A stretch of 64,000 bases of DNA from Cyathus striatus (GCA_025738555.1 JAOVFP010000006.1:5580001-5644000); one strand, 5' to 3'; positions 20,147 to 31,660 are shown, counted from the first letter of the stretch. Notes: generated by a model not told the origin, from the sequence alone. Made by a program: numbers and translations.

Positions 20147-21813
20147 ATGGCCTGTTCCCGTGAGATACATCTAAGTTTAAAGTGAGTGAATATCTTCATT
20201 TCTATTTGCACATATACAGATACTTACTAGGACCATCTTAGATTTCCTTCACCATGCAATCGCTGTGGAACCCTTAGCGGCGGTATGCTCAATAACATCC
20301 CCAACAACCCAATTCCGTACGCCCTCGCTCGAGATCACTACATTCCTGGAACCACCGAGAGATCCCGAATCAAAGCTCTCATCGCTTCATATCAAGCTTT
20401 CCGTCGCACTGCAGAAGCTGAACTTTCGACACTAAAGTGGTGTGTCTCTGATACACAAGCGTACGAAGATCTACTCCATTCACTAATATCACCTATGAAT
20501 AAAGTACCAAATGATGTTTTGGGAGAAATATTTTCCTATCTCTGTCAATGTGACGACTTCATCGACGTTGGTAATAAATATGATCAGATATGGGTTCTCC
20601 GGGAGGTCTGCACCCGCTGGGAAAGAAAGTGGTGGATAGTAGGTCATTGCTCTGGAGAAACATGAAGGTTGGGAAATTAGTCAATGTAGTTGGCACTGAA
20701 CTCAATCATCGTGTTCGCACTTTCATCGAGAATTCACGGGAAGCTCAGCTTAGAGTTTCCTTTTGCAATGAGTGGAGAAGCTGGAAGGATTCGGTCTATG
20801 ATGGATTTAGGGATATATTGGATGAATCCGATCGCTGGATATCACTTGAGACTACCACTGACATTATACACCACCCTCTAGTTCAGAAATCTCTTCAGGA
20901 TTGTAGCCTCGCAAATCTTCGGAAACTCTCTCTCCAAAGTGGATATATTGGTATTGACCATGGTTCAGACCACTTCAGTATCTTTCATGGGTCCACTTCG
21001 ATTGCGCACTTAAAGTTGGAACGCATTTATTTTCCAGCTACATTAGTAACAATTCCTATGAATAATCTTCGAAGGCTAACCCTTAAAGATTGTTTTATTA
21101 ATCCTTTTGAAGACGAACATAGTGCTAAATTTTCGTCGGAGCTGAACTCAAGATTATCTTCTCTGGAAGAGCTGACATGGGATAGTTGTGACTGTCGCGG
21201 GATGCAGTCAACGGAGATCACATTTCCATCATTACACGCCCTTTCCTTTATCCATAATAACACGGAAGCGGACTCGACGGAGTTCTGGAAGATGCTCCAT
21301 GTCCCAAAGCTAATCAACTTAAAACTTGACTTGAGGTCGTTCCCGAACGTTGAACTCCAACCCATATTATCCATGATCCCAAGGTCAAAGTGCCTCATCA
21401 AGCGCTTGGAGGTATCTTCGATCCCTTGGACCGCTATCTACGTCATAAATGAACTATCCGATGTCGAAGAACTGACATTGTCGAGGATGGATCCAGATCC
21501 TGTCATCCAAAGTTTAATATGGGATCCGACCAATGATAAACATGCTCTGCCATCATTAATGAAACTTGACTTGAAACTCATCATATACGAAGTGCACGAA
21601 ACGAAGATCTTCATGCATCTGACCGAATTCTTGCGCTCTCGATCTCACAAAACGACGGATTGTCACAAATGTTTGAAGACTGTCAACATCACTGCGGCTA
21701 TCATAGGGCTAGATATCCACAAGGCTCATGTAGCTTTGAATGATCTGGAACAAATTGGAAGAGAGTGTGGAATAGCAGTTACGGTGACATGTAATATGGA
21801 CGGAACGTGCTAG
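20147..21813 (+). pseudogene. F-box-like gene with one frameshift (cassette copy 3)
   Basis: Exon 1 is 20147..20181, the 60-nt intron is 20182..20241 (GTGAGT..CTTAG), and exon 2 is 20242..21813. Spliced, the start aligns with the intact paralog (MACS..SLKFP..CN.CGTLSGG). The F-box motif ISPMNKVPNDVLGEIFSYL and the LREVCTRW signature are present. Two extra bases at about 20620-20632 shift the frame in the VCxxW region; the second frame then runs open to 21813 (SRSLLWRNMKVG to VTVTCNMDGTC). Without the insertion the product would be 534 aa against 533 aa in the paralog. Either a recently broken gene or a sequence error. The intron is absent from the paralog at 13693. Confidence 0.85.
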
Positions 21814-21860
21814 CGAAAAAGAATAACATGGACCTATATACGCGCTATATGTTAACGGAC

Positions 21861-23126
21861 TCTTACCTATGACGAGGAATACTATAGGATACCCCCACTT
21901 GCGATCTGTGACGCTTGAAGCTTATCTCTTTTCACTCGGACTTACTTTTACCTGCGCGTGAATTGCTCGTCTTTTATCACTCGACTTATTTTCTTATTAT
22001 TACGATTTGCATTGAAAACTACAATCGATTGTCCCGCTACGTAGTCTCCATTACTCACCTTTCTCCTGCTTCTCTTCACTCCTGCGCAATGCGAGCATCG
22101 CGCACATCGTCGGCCGAACGAGCTCTCGCATGTTCCCATATCCCGCCAAATACGTACCCGGTACGCTTGCAGTTGACCGATCCGTGAATTGTTGATTAGT
22201 TTACAAGTGCGAATGAGTGCGGACAATTACACAGATCACGTGCATGAGCTAAATTTACAGCGATTAATAATAGAAAATTTAACTGTGTATAAAGGGAACA
22301 TTGCTCTTGGATAACAGCATTGTAACAAAAGCAACCCTTTTAGTTTCATTTGTATGCAAACGGCCTCTTACCGTAATTGACCCACATAACCAAGGCTTAA
22401 GGCTAAAGCCTCGGGGTAGCTCTTTTAGGTCAGAATGTCAGAATATCTTCCTGGCCGTAATGGGCTCAAACAGAAAGCTAGATGATTCATGGATCTATGT
22501 GCGGCTTATACTGTGAAGGTGGAGACACGTTTTAAACTTGGATTAATAGAAAGAATTGCCATCTGAATAGATCTGAATGCTAGCTTATCTGAAAAAATTG
22601 AAGATTAGTTAGCGGTTTTATATCAATGGAGATGCCAGTTGGATGCCAAGTTAAATATTTGAGCTTAACAATAGTACTCCCAGGCCCCGTATCCAGATTC
22701 CTTCGCTATTCTTAACTGTCTCCAATCTACTCACCTCCATAATAGATCGATATGTAGTTATACTACATACTGTATGTACCATAGAAATTTGATTATATCG
22801 TATATTTTCGCGCCCATACGCCTTTATATCATTTAATTAACGCTCTATCTGCGTTTCATATTGGGTACATATATGCCATCGCAAGATGTAGACAAAATGT
22901 AAGCAAAATCTATTACTATAAATGGAAATTATTTCCATATATAGAAAAATGTTTTGCAAATGTTTTGCCTATGTTTTACAATTGTTTTGCCAATTGCAAT
23001 ATCTAACGTTATTGCTGTCGATTTTGCCGGCCAATGGCGACGGCAAAATAGCTGCCTGTCAGCTGTGTCTGTTCAAAGGCCCTGCTTGACGCGTGACTGA
23101 ACACTTGGTCGAAATAGTAAGTACAG
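21861..23126. other. Intergenic, no gene recognised
   Basis: AT-rich, with only short unsupported frames. A near-palindromic stretch lies near 22915-22950 (TGGAAATTATTTCCA core), surrounded by repeated ATGTTTTGC-like words. One short block near 22690 resembles the F-box 5' flank (GATTCCTTCGCTATTCTTAA). Confidence 0.4.
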
Positions 23127-24020
23127 TAGTGTTGCCACGGCTCGGCTAAAAAGCCGCAAGCCGATGAAGCTGAGCCGAATTTTAGCCAGACTGAGCCATG
23201 TTACCGGCTTCACGGCTCCTAAGCTGCTAAAGCCACGGCTAAGCTGTATGAGCCGCTCCCTACCTTCCATAATCAGACAACGAAATATTGACATAGTCTT
23301 GTAGCGTTTTAAGATCTTTTAAGTAAATATTTTTTCTCATTATTATGTATTAAGTGGTGGTACAGTCTACAGATTAGCTGTTGATACTTAAGTGAGCAAG
23401 GTCTACATGATAAAAGTGCAGAGTTTTGAATCTCGGTAGGTAGGTGAGGTTAGGGTGAGGTACTTTACATGTATTGATTAATAATGGATTTAGATGTAAC
23501 GTTCTCCGGTGTAGACCTGAAGTAGACCATTTGCACAAGCTACTCTTTTGAGAGGCCTACTTGCAACTGAAAAGAACTGTCTCAGAGGATAAATATTAAT
23601 TGATTACATTATAGAGGTAAGTGCAAGTTAAATACTGTTGTAATATATATAATTTCAGTAATAGCTCGCTATACTGTAATACACTGGAGCCGTAAAATGA
23701 TAAGCACTGTTTAAATTGGTCATATACAATAAACTTATAAATAAGTGATTAAAAGTAATAGTAATTAACATTCAGTTGTGTAAAAGTGTCTTAGAATTAA
23801 ATTCGTGAGCTTTCGAACACTTTACACTTCCAAATTGCTTGCAAAATTCTATTTCATACTTTATCTCTGTGGACAGCTACCAAAATGTCGGCTAGGAGCA
23901 GCTAAGCCGCTTCAAAGCCGTAGCTGATCACATTGGCTTGGCTTACAAAGCCGTTACATAAAATTCATAAGCCGTGCAAAGCTGAGCCGAGCTGAGCCAA
24001 GTGGAGCCGTGGCAACACTA
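23127..24020. mobile_element. 894-bp non-autonomous hAT-like element
   Basis: A perfect 17-bp inverted end TAGTGTTGCCACGGCTC begins at 23127, and its inverse ends at 24020. The 8-bp flanks AAGTACAG and AAGCACAT agree at 6 of 8 positions, consistent with a decayed hAT-type 8-bp duplication. Just inside both ends the words GGCTCGG, AAGCCG and GAGCCG are reiterated many times. No transposase frame is visible. Confidence 0.75.
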
Positions 24021-24173
24021 AAGCACATCGATTACTTGACCTCGTGATGCGTGACGTATACTTTAGTATATATATAACTTATATAGAGCAACCTTCTAAA
24101 GATCTTGACCCACCCTCTGATTCTGCTTATCCCACCAGTGCCTTCTCAAATCGTTATAGATTTTTATCACAAT

Positions 24174-24730
24174 ATGGACCCCAATAGTATGTGCGCTCCA
24201 ACATTCATTCAATCTGTTGAATCAGAATCAGTCGCAAATGCACAATGTAGGTCAGACAACAGATGATCACGTCGAAAACGAATCTGAGTTTGTACATCCT
24301 CATCAAATCATCACCCGGTATCTCTTATCAAAGGTACGTCTTCTCGTTAGTGTATCGTACGTTTGTTTCCCTTTTCGATTTAGGTTCCTAGCGCACGGAT
24401 GGCGATTGTAGGTCCGAATGACTGGACCCTGTTGATGAATGAGGTGGCTACTTAGATTATATTTGCAGACCGCTTCATTCAACTTTCATTACCATCTTCA
24501 ATAGAATGATGTAGGACTGCCCAGTACTTCTGAAATCATTCGTAGACTGGACGTGTTTTACCGCATTGCGTACGACGAAGGTACAATCTATGTGTAGAAT
24601 GTAATTGCACATACTAATTTTCATAGATACGCAGGTTGTGTCTTTAGAGCCAAAGGATGACCCACCAGCACAGAGCGTAAATGATACGGTGGAAACAACA
24701 GAACAGGGCAGCGCTAGTCCTACCGAGTAA
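24174..24730 (+). CDS. Small five-exon gene, unknown product, 111 aa
   Basis: Exons 24174..24186, 24251..24333, 24384..24443, 24505..24580 and 24627..24730. Introns are 64, 50, 61 and 46 nt with GT-AG ends; the last has a good branch site ATACTAAT. All phases join, giving one open frame ending at TAA 24728-24730. The product begins MDPNSQTTDDHVENESEF, has a mixed central part (HQIITRYLLSK, ARMAIVGPNDWTLLMNE, STSEIIRRLDVFYRIAYDE) and an acidic Thr/Ser/Pro tail (DTVETTEQGSASPTE). A TATA-like TATATATAA lies near 24068, about 100 bp upstream. No long single frame exists here, so ordinary ORF scans miss it. The donor of intron 3 (GTGGCT) is weak. I do not recognise the family. Confidence 0.6.
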
Positions 24731-25086
24731 ATCAATATATCGAACCTTGGAAGATTCTCTAATATATATAAATCTTGTTTAACTTCAATGCATCTCGAGC
24801 GCGATTTTTTGATTTCTCCTTCAGTATCGCAAAATATCATACACAAATTCTGTAAAATTGTTGATTATGAGCATTGGCCGATATGTAATGTACGAACTAT
24901 TGATGAATCAGGTGCATGGCAGGGTAGCTGTATACCGACAAGAAAGCCTACATGCACATGCACCATAGTGAATATCAGCCAACATTAACGCACTAAACAA
25001 ATCGATGGAATTGGTCCATCTGAAGATTTGTACTACGTTCAATAAGTTACCTACCACATTCAATACCATAAGCTTCTTGCACTAGA
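24731..25086. other. Intergenic, no gene recognised
   Basis: 3' flank of the five-exon gene up to the TA-flanked element. Only one short unsupported frame (24788..24988). Confidence 0.4.
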
Positions 25087-25088
25087 TA

Positions 25089-26500
25089 CGGTGATCTTTA
25101 TAATAATCGACTGTAATTACAGTGAGAACGTAATGTATACTTGACTGTAGTTGCAGTGCTTGTCCTTACATAAGTTCAAATAAACAACACACCATATCAG
25201 CACAAGACCCGATAGATCTGGGCCCGCTGCTAAAACAACTGCATGGCACAATGAGCACCCTGTACATACAGCTGCACAGTGGTGAACGCCCTTGAAGCTG
25301 AACTCTTGGAAGGTTCTGAAGTTGAACTTGAACAACACCTTAGGCTTATCCTGCTTATGGCATTGTAGACATTGGAACATCTTTCATGTTCCTAATTTGT
25401 GGATTGTTTGTGGATACTGCTTACTTTAAGAATCAAAAATATCTCTATCTCGAAGTTTACATAGTTAAATTTATTATTTCATGTATCTATTTATGCATTT
25501 ATACAAAGTAAAGAAGTTGGGACTTGTGGAGGGGCGGGGCGAGGCGCGAATTGCGCAGGAACGGCGGGCAGGGGAATCTTTTATCGGGGTCCGGGAATAT
25601 CCGAGATAAGATCGCCTCGAAGCTGCCGGTGTTAAGTGTATATGTATTCCACGTGATAGTATCCATCGCGCCGGATGCCGTATCATGCAGAGAAAACAAA
25701 CGACTTATAGTCAGTTCTTGAATGAAATAATGGATTAAAACAGCAAAATGTTTGATATTTAAGTTATAAAAGAGTGATAATACTGTTTATGAAGCTCATA
25801 GAATGACTTTGAGTTTCGGTCTGACGAAACTTCAAAGTCTTGTGAGTAGATTGCTCAATTGTATATGGAACTTCGTTAAAACAAATGCAGTCCTCACCTA
25901 CTAGGTACAGTTTTCAAATAAATTTGATGATTATAATGATATGGAAGCTCATTTCTATTATTAATGAACTCTGGGCTGTACAATGGATCAATATATGTAG
26001 CTACAATTGGTTTACATTTGTTCTTCAGGATGAAAAGAAATAAACATTTTTTGTTTAGACATGTGAAAGTATTGAAATAAAATGCTATTGGCACTAATGC
26101 AAACCTAACTTTGTATGCTGTGCATTTAAGTGAGATGTGGTTAGCTACAGAAAATAGTATTCTATGTTATCCCAAATTCTATCATATGTTTTTATATTGA
26201 AAACGGAGAAAAGCAGACGAAGGTTTAAAGAAGAAAACCTAATCAATCCCGCTCGCGCAAATGAAATATGCTTATTTTGGAAACACAGCGCAAAGGGCGG
26301 GAGAAGGCACGATTTTGGCACGATCAATAAATAGTCTGTTGCTAACGATGCATGTGCATCAGCTTCTAATGACACGTGTATCAGCACGCTTAGTAACGGC
26401 CTTACATACTTTCATTATAACAAGCTGCCACTGTAACTACCGTGATGTATACATTACCATTCCACTGTAATTACAGAGGGATTATGTATAAAAATCACCG
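25089..26500. mobile_element. 1.4-kb TA-flanked element with long imperfect inverted ends
   Basis: The left end CGGTGATCTTTATA and right end (inverted) CGGTGATTTTTATA continue as inverted similarity for about 54 bp, including CTGTAATTACAGTG, itself palindromic, and GTAATGTATAC. TA dinucleotides flank both sides (25087-25088, 26501-26502), as expected for Tc1/mariner/pogo-type insertion. The interior has only short frames and one GC-rich island (25530-25600). No transposase was recognised, so it is probably non-autonomous. Confidence 0.68.
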
Positions 26501-26731
26501 TATGGCCTGCTTCTTGGAGGAATAAACATTAAGCATTCAATATACAAAATTAATACTTACTTACTGTTAATAGTTAGGTAGTATTTTGAACCATGCTTCA
26601 GCTGTATTGCAGCAAGTTTGATTACGGGGAAATACACCTCCGATGTCCGAGGAGAGTCGAGAATCTTCGAGATAGCTCAGTACTCAGTTCTATGTCAACC
26701 GGAGTTCAAAATTCAAATGAATACAACAACT

Positions 26732-27101
26732 GGATGACTTCCCGCAGGGTTTAGAAATGCAGATTATTTATCTAAACGTTAAGCGAGTGGCGCTCGGTTA
26801 ATCTAAGTCTGCGTTTCTAACCATAGCACATTTTCTCTCAGATTTTCAATGTCGTTTCTAAATTTCATCAGCACTTTTGTAATCTTATCACACGTTTATC
26901 TTTTTCTTTATTCACGACGATATTGCTTTTTACGCGACTTTTCATGGCTGAATCTTTCAGGAACTCTGTAAAGTAAACAATACATATGTGCATGCTAGTC
27001 TGATGTAGCCTTTTCTTTGGTGTAAGTGCTGTTCTTTCCCAATCTCGCTTACGACGTTTAGAAATATAATCTAGGTTTATAAACGCTGCGGGAAGTCATC
27101 C
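26732..27101. mobile_element. 370-bp MITE with 16-bp inverted ends
   Basis: GGATGACTTCCCGCAG starts at 26732 and its exact inverse ends at 27101. ACT flanks both sides (26729-26731, 27102-27104), giving a 3-bp target duplication. Inner parts show weaker inverted similarity (TTTAGAAA). Superfamily uncertain. I see nothing else between 27105 and 27700 beyond the promoter side of the next gene. Confidence 0.75.
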
Positions 27102-27707
27102 ACTATGTATGGTACAGATACCAGAACGGTCCAGTGCAGGTCTAGTGCACAATGTTGACAAGCACGTATACTTATATTAGTTAGTACACATTTCTCTCCT
27201 CGCGTACTTACTATGCTTCTTAATATGCCAACGTATGAGCGGGGAGGTACTTAGTATCTGAGATGATCAGCAACCGTCACTAGTTCACTATCCACTTTCC
27301 CAAGGAGAGCCTAGGGGTTGCTAGGGTGGCCAGGGCATTTGTCGGAGTCTAAAGGGCTTAGTTCGGAATCGACATTAATTATGTAATACGTTGAATTTGA
27401 GAATCTTCAGGTCTGTTCAGGGTTGCTATATCCCAATTTGCGTTAATTCGAAAAGATGATTAAATACAATTGACAATCGTTTCCTGAGCTCTCCATCGTC
27501 TTCCACGTTGCAATTCATTACCTGCAGGATCAAACTGCGTCGTATGACTGCGAGGACAACAAGTAACAGCACGTACTTTCGTACTTAGACCACTGTCGAA
27601 GCCCATACGTATAAAAGCTGTGATCTTTCTGCTCTTGTCCTCATTTCTGTGCTACCAAACTTCGATACTGAAATTTTTAAATCTTTAATTTCCAGACACC
27701 GCAAAAA

Positions 27708-29138
27708 ATGATCCAGCCAAGATACTTTCACACATACAAATCAACTACTGAGGAAAAGCTTATACTATTCCACGATATGAAGGCGTGGCTAGGTTCGTAG
27801 TAATTTAAATTCGATAAATCTTGACTATAGTACTTGCTTATTGTATTATTACCAGTCGCTTTTATAACCTTTATATTATGGGATATCATTATAACATTCG
27901 ATGATGAAGTTCGTTACATTTGGCGGTATGTCTTCCTAAAGCCCGATTCGAATACACAGGTTCAAATTGGTCATAACTATAAGTTTGCCACGATTTTCAC
28001 CGACAAAATGGGTATTCATAATCACAAGATATTTTTCTATAGGCTCCATAAGGTGACTTTATTTGGCCTCTAAAATATATCAGAAATAATACTCACTTTA
28101 TGACCATTTGTGCCTGCCAGTCGAATAGTTGCTCTTAACCTCCCCCTGGAATTGATAGCTAAACCTATGGAGCCATCGCTTTGTCGTATATTAATCGGAT
28201 CTCAAAGAACGTTTTGTGCAATTTCGTTGCTTTGTGCCCAGGTTCTTCTGATGACTCGTGGTTTGTCAAGCTTTATTTCATACGAAGTTTGTGCTTAAGG
28301 AATGCTTACAGTTTACGCCCTATATTTCTGCGATAAAATAGTGGCGATAGGCATGGGATTGTTCCTGCTGGTTCAAATTACGGTTATGATGATCAAAATA
28401 TACTCATCGGCACCAACTGAAGTTGCAGTAATGTGTGTAACGGACACTGGAGGAAAAGAATCTGTTATTTTTGCGTTCGTCCAACCATATCGTTGAGTGT
28501 TAAATACACTAATGATGATAAAGGGTTATCTCCGTAGGCCCCTTTCTAATAATTCTGGGATTAACAGTTACAAAATATATACTGGGGAGGAAAGCTGGCT
28601 GGGGTCACATTCCTATAGTATCTAGGCTTGTGAGGGATGATATTATACTTATCATTATTCTTGGTGCGCACGGATGGCCCTTTATTACCACCTGACCGTG
28701 TTTTAATTATGAATTTCAGTATCCTGGGGCATATCGATGGTGCTTTTATCCTACTTCAGCAATCCAATATACGAATATCTATCGCTCTTGTAAGTATTTT
28801 TTGGCTGTCTGTTTTGGTCACTCACTGACATACGCTCAACCAGCTGGGTAATGTCAATTGTACCAGCCGCTGTATGTATTCTGCGTACTTCATGATCTCT
28901 GACAATGACATTATGCTATCAGGTTTATAGAATTGTTCTGAGTATGCAACGTCTTGGAGTACGCACACGCCTTTCGTCACGTTCCCAGCCATATTCTCAG
29001 TTCACTTCTGTCCTTCCATACGGCATGTCTGGAGCGACGAATTATCCGTCGCTGAATCCAGAACTTCAAGTATCTGAATGGCGTGTTCATTCGGAGATAC
29101 CTGTGGATTCTCGACAAGTGGGATACACTGTTAATTAA
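27708..29138 (+). CDS. DUF6533-domain seven-helix membrane protein, nine exons, 327 aa
   Basis: Exons 27708..27792, 27856..27925, 27984..28052, 28121..28260, 28312..28491, 28538..28663, 28720..28789, 28844..28871 and 28923..29138. All eight introns are 46-68 nt and GT-AG; the spliced 984 nt is open from ATG to TAA. The hallmark of DUF6533 is present: WDIIITFDDEVRYIWR followed by KWVFIITRYFSI. RVYALY ends helix 3, RLVRDDIILIIIL starts helix 6, and YRIVLSMQRL follows helix 7. Seven hydrophobic segments can be placed by eye, with a roughly 60-aa polar tail. The family is expanded in Agaricomycetes. Its ligand and role are not established, and receptor-like function is only suggested by topology. 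No break was seen. Confidence 0.85.
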
Positions 29139-29416
29139 AATTACTATATCGATCTTAAGTTACAAGGACTTTGATCGTCCGTGCTTGGTCCGTACATGCA
29201 ACGTAAATGTCAGCCACTCGCGAACTACGCCAGTATTGAAGTAGATTTACATGTATTGTTACTAATAGTAAATACCAGAGTATTCGAAGCCCTCTTCATC
29301 GTTCAATTCCAGGTATAATTCCCCTGATTTAAAAAAAGTATTTATCTTGTATGGAAATTTCCATTCCAAGTTCTTCCCCAGTTTGCTTTACAATGTCAAA
29401 CACAGTACGACCCTCT
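29139..29416. other. Intergenic, no gene recognised
   Basis: 3' flank of the DUF6533 gene meeting the 3' side of the inverted F-box fragment. No feature supported. Confidence 0.4.
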
Positions 29417-30193
29417 TTAGGTATGACCATACTTGCAGTGAATTTGAGTAATTTTAGATATTTGACACAGTGTTTGAACTGAGTTATGTTTTTCGGATAT
29501 AGCGGATCGAGATTTTATGACATCTACGTATGTTGGAATATGGTCAGGCGGGTCAATGGTACGGTAACATGATAACTCCAACTTTTGGAGCTTTGGTAGC
29601 AATTGATTACCCTCCTTTGTCGGATCCCATTTCAACCTGGGGATGAGTGTATTGATACCACTGTCATACAATGCTAGTGAAAGTTCCTCAACATGGGTAA
29701 GCTCTTCAATAATGGAAATAGCTGCTGATAATCGCAAGGATAGTTGTAATTGTGTTATGAAACTGTTTGAACTCGTAACCATAGATAATATGGGACCAAT
29801 TGCAGATGACCATCTATAGTTGATTTCCAAGTGTTTAAGCGATGGGACACGTAGCATATCCCACATTTTAGGATCGGGTTCGCTATACATTGAGCTATGA
29901 CCACAGGAGAGTGTATGCAACGATAGAAGCATGATAACCTCGGTTGGAGTTTCTTCCCAAAAGTATTGGATATCCATGTCAATTCTTCCAAAGAAGACAT
30001 GGAACGCAACTTCGAGTACAGAACGTCTAGTTTGTCCAATCTGTTTGTCCGCCCACAGTTTGTCATATGAATTAGCCATCGGGATGCCAAATGCACCTGG
30101 AAAATAGATGTAATCTAGGACTAATGCTTCGATGGAAGTGGCGCTGTGAAACATATCATAATTGGTTAATTCATATTTCCAATATTCAATCAT
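29417..30193 (-). pseudogene. C-terminal half of an F-box gene, inverted
   Basis: The frame (about 258 codons) matches the C-terminal half of the F-box paralogs: FHSATSIEALVLDYIYFPGA corresponds to FRGATLVESLQLERANFAAA, and HVEELSLAL..LIPRLKWDPT..LLPKLQKLEL to DVEELTMSM..LMTRLIWDPM..ILPSLKNLHL. It has no start of its own and abuts, head to head, the N-terminal half on the plus strand at about 30190. N-half plus C-half would make one complete protein, so a single gene was split by an inversion. Divergence from the cassette copies is high; it is a separate family member. Confidence 0.8.
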
Positions 30194-31660
30194 ACCGAGA
30201 CTTGCTATATTCGTTGATCTCGCCTATCGAAAAACTTCCTGATGATATCCTGCGCAAAATATTTTCCTACCTTTGTGAAGACACCACCGACATCGGCGGC
30301 AGATACGGCCAAATCTGGGACATCCGTATGAAGTTCCAAGTGTTGAAAAAGTCGCGCCCGCCGTAAATCGGTTGTGCCGTGTGCCGTATCCATACTGCAC
30401 CATTGGAATTGCTGGTTTTCTTAATTCATCCGTTTTATATATGAATGTAATATTTCCTACATAATATGAAGCGCATTTGACTCTGTTTTATACAGTATTT
30501 TCCATCTTTTTGTATGTTTTAGCACCGGAAAGTAAGTAGTTCCCACGCTCCTCTGCTCACCATTACTCACCGTCAAACTCAATGCACATTCAAATTCCTT
30601 TGCTGTGCGTTCATATATAGCATCTCGCATTCTTCGTATTCCCATGAAGATTTTGTGGGTTATAGGACACAAGTCATAATTTACAAGTAAAGCTGCGATT
30701 AAGTGAGAGATAAAATTTAATAGATCATAATAAATTCAACGTGAATAATTTAAATGATATACTATCTTATTGAATTTTAGATATTAAAAGTATGATCCTT
30801 CATCGTTGCATAAATGTGTTGGGATACTTTCAACAACACATGGAAGAGTGATATTACAACCGAGGGGACCTAGCATAAACTACTAGAACTATAGCTTAAA
30901 CACATTTACGTGCCCAGTTTATTCTTTATATTATTATATATTTTACGATACTACAGTGCATTTCATACACCGAGATGCAATATGTTTGAATCAACCGCTA
31001 TCCGGTAGATTCGGTACCTTTTCGGAAGGCTTAACAGTGCGCGGGGGAGCGTGGGAACTATCCTTCAGATGATAAAAACATAACAAAAAGACAGAATACA
31101 TCTCTGATAACAGTGTCAAAATGCATTGAATATAATATAGTACATGTTTTAATCATAAATATACAAAATGAGTAAGAAAAAACAGCAATCCAACGATGCA
31201 GTGTGGATACGGCACACGGCACAACCGATTTACGGCGGGCGCGACTTTTTCAACACTTGGAACTTCATACATCCGCAACGTTAGCACGAACTGGAGGAAC
31301 ATAATCGACAGCACCCCATATTTTTGGAGCGGACTGAAAGTGAGGCATAGACGCTATGTTCAAGTCAAGGACGCTCTGATTTGCCCACGTATTTTGCTAT
31401 GTGCCAAATTTTCTGGAGAGGTACCATTGACAATTGCCCTTCTTGAAGAGCATATGTCACCGGAGGAGCATGAAGCAATTATACACATAGCATCCAAAGC
31501 TAATCGCTGGGTATCTCTTGAAACTACAACATGCATTCTAAACGACTACGAGATTCAAGATGTAATTCGAAATCAGGGGCTCACTCGACTTCGGAAACTG
31601 AAACTCGAGAGCGGAACGCTTGGTCTCCGCCATATGAAGCTTGAAGAGATCAGAAATTGA
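30190..31660 (+). pseudogene. N-terminal half of the same F-box gene, interrupted by a transposon
   Basis: 30190-30327 encodes DLLYSLISPIEKLPDDILRK and IFSYLCED, then GRYGQIWDIR. After the insertion (30328..31268) the frame resumes at 31277 with NVSTNWRNIIDSTPYFWSGL and continues to LRKLKLESGTLGL. Removing the element plus one 8-bp target copy (949 nt) restores the frame exactly at IWDIR-NVSTNWRN. The first about 80 codons upstream of the F-box and the whole C-terminal half (now at 29417..30193, inverted) are missing here. Confidence 0.85.
30328..31268. mobile_element. 941-bp DNA element with about 86-bp near-identical inverted ends, inserted in the F-box gene
   Basis: The ends start ATGAAGTTCCAAGTGTTG; the first 74 bases of each end differ at only one position, and similarity continues to about 86 bp and again at GGAGCGTGGGAACT further in. 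The flanks ACATCCGT (30320-30327) and ACATCCGC (31269-31276) form a 7/8 target duplication. Long inverted ends suggest a MULE-like non-autonomous element, but an 8-bp duplication also fits other superfamilies. No transposase frame. The high identity of the ends points to a fairly recent insertion. Confidence 0.85.

Larger units (their letters stand above)
18650..21860 (+). repeat. Segmental duplication, cassette copy 3 (pair of 12340..15350)
   Basis: Collinear with 12340..15350. The 3' flank after the F-box stop (AAAAAGAATAACATGGAC, near 21818) also matches the flank of the relic at 8950, linking all three copies. Confidence 0.85.

Noticed and set aside
22915..22950. Palindromic TGGAAATTATTTCCA as a regulatory site
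   Set aside because: Isolated in AT-rich DNA without a nearby gene; could be chance or the core of a decayed foldback repeat.
25117..25380. Cysteine-rich 87-codon frame on the minus strand inside the TA-flanked element
   Set aside because: Cys spacing does not form a known finger, no start context or homology, and part of it overlaps the inverted end of the element.
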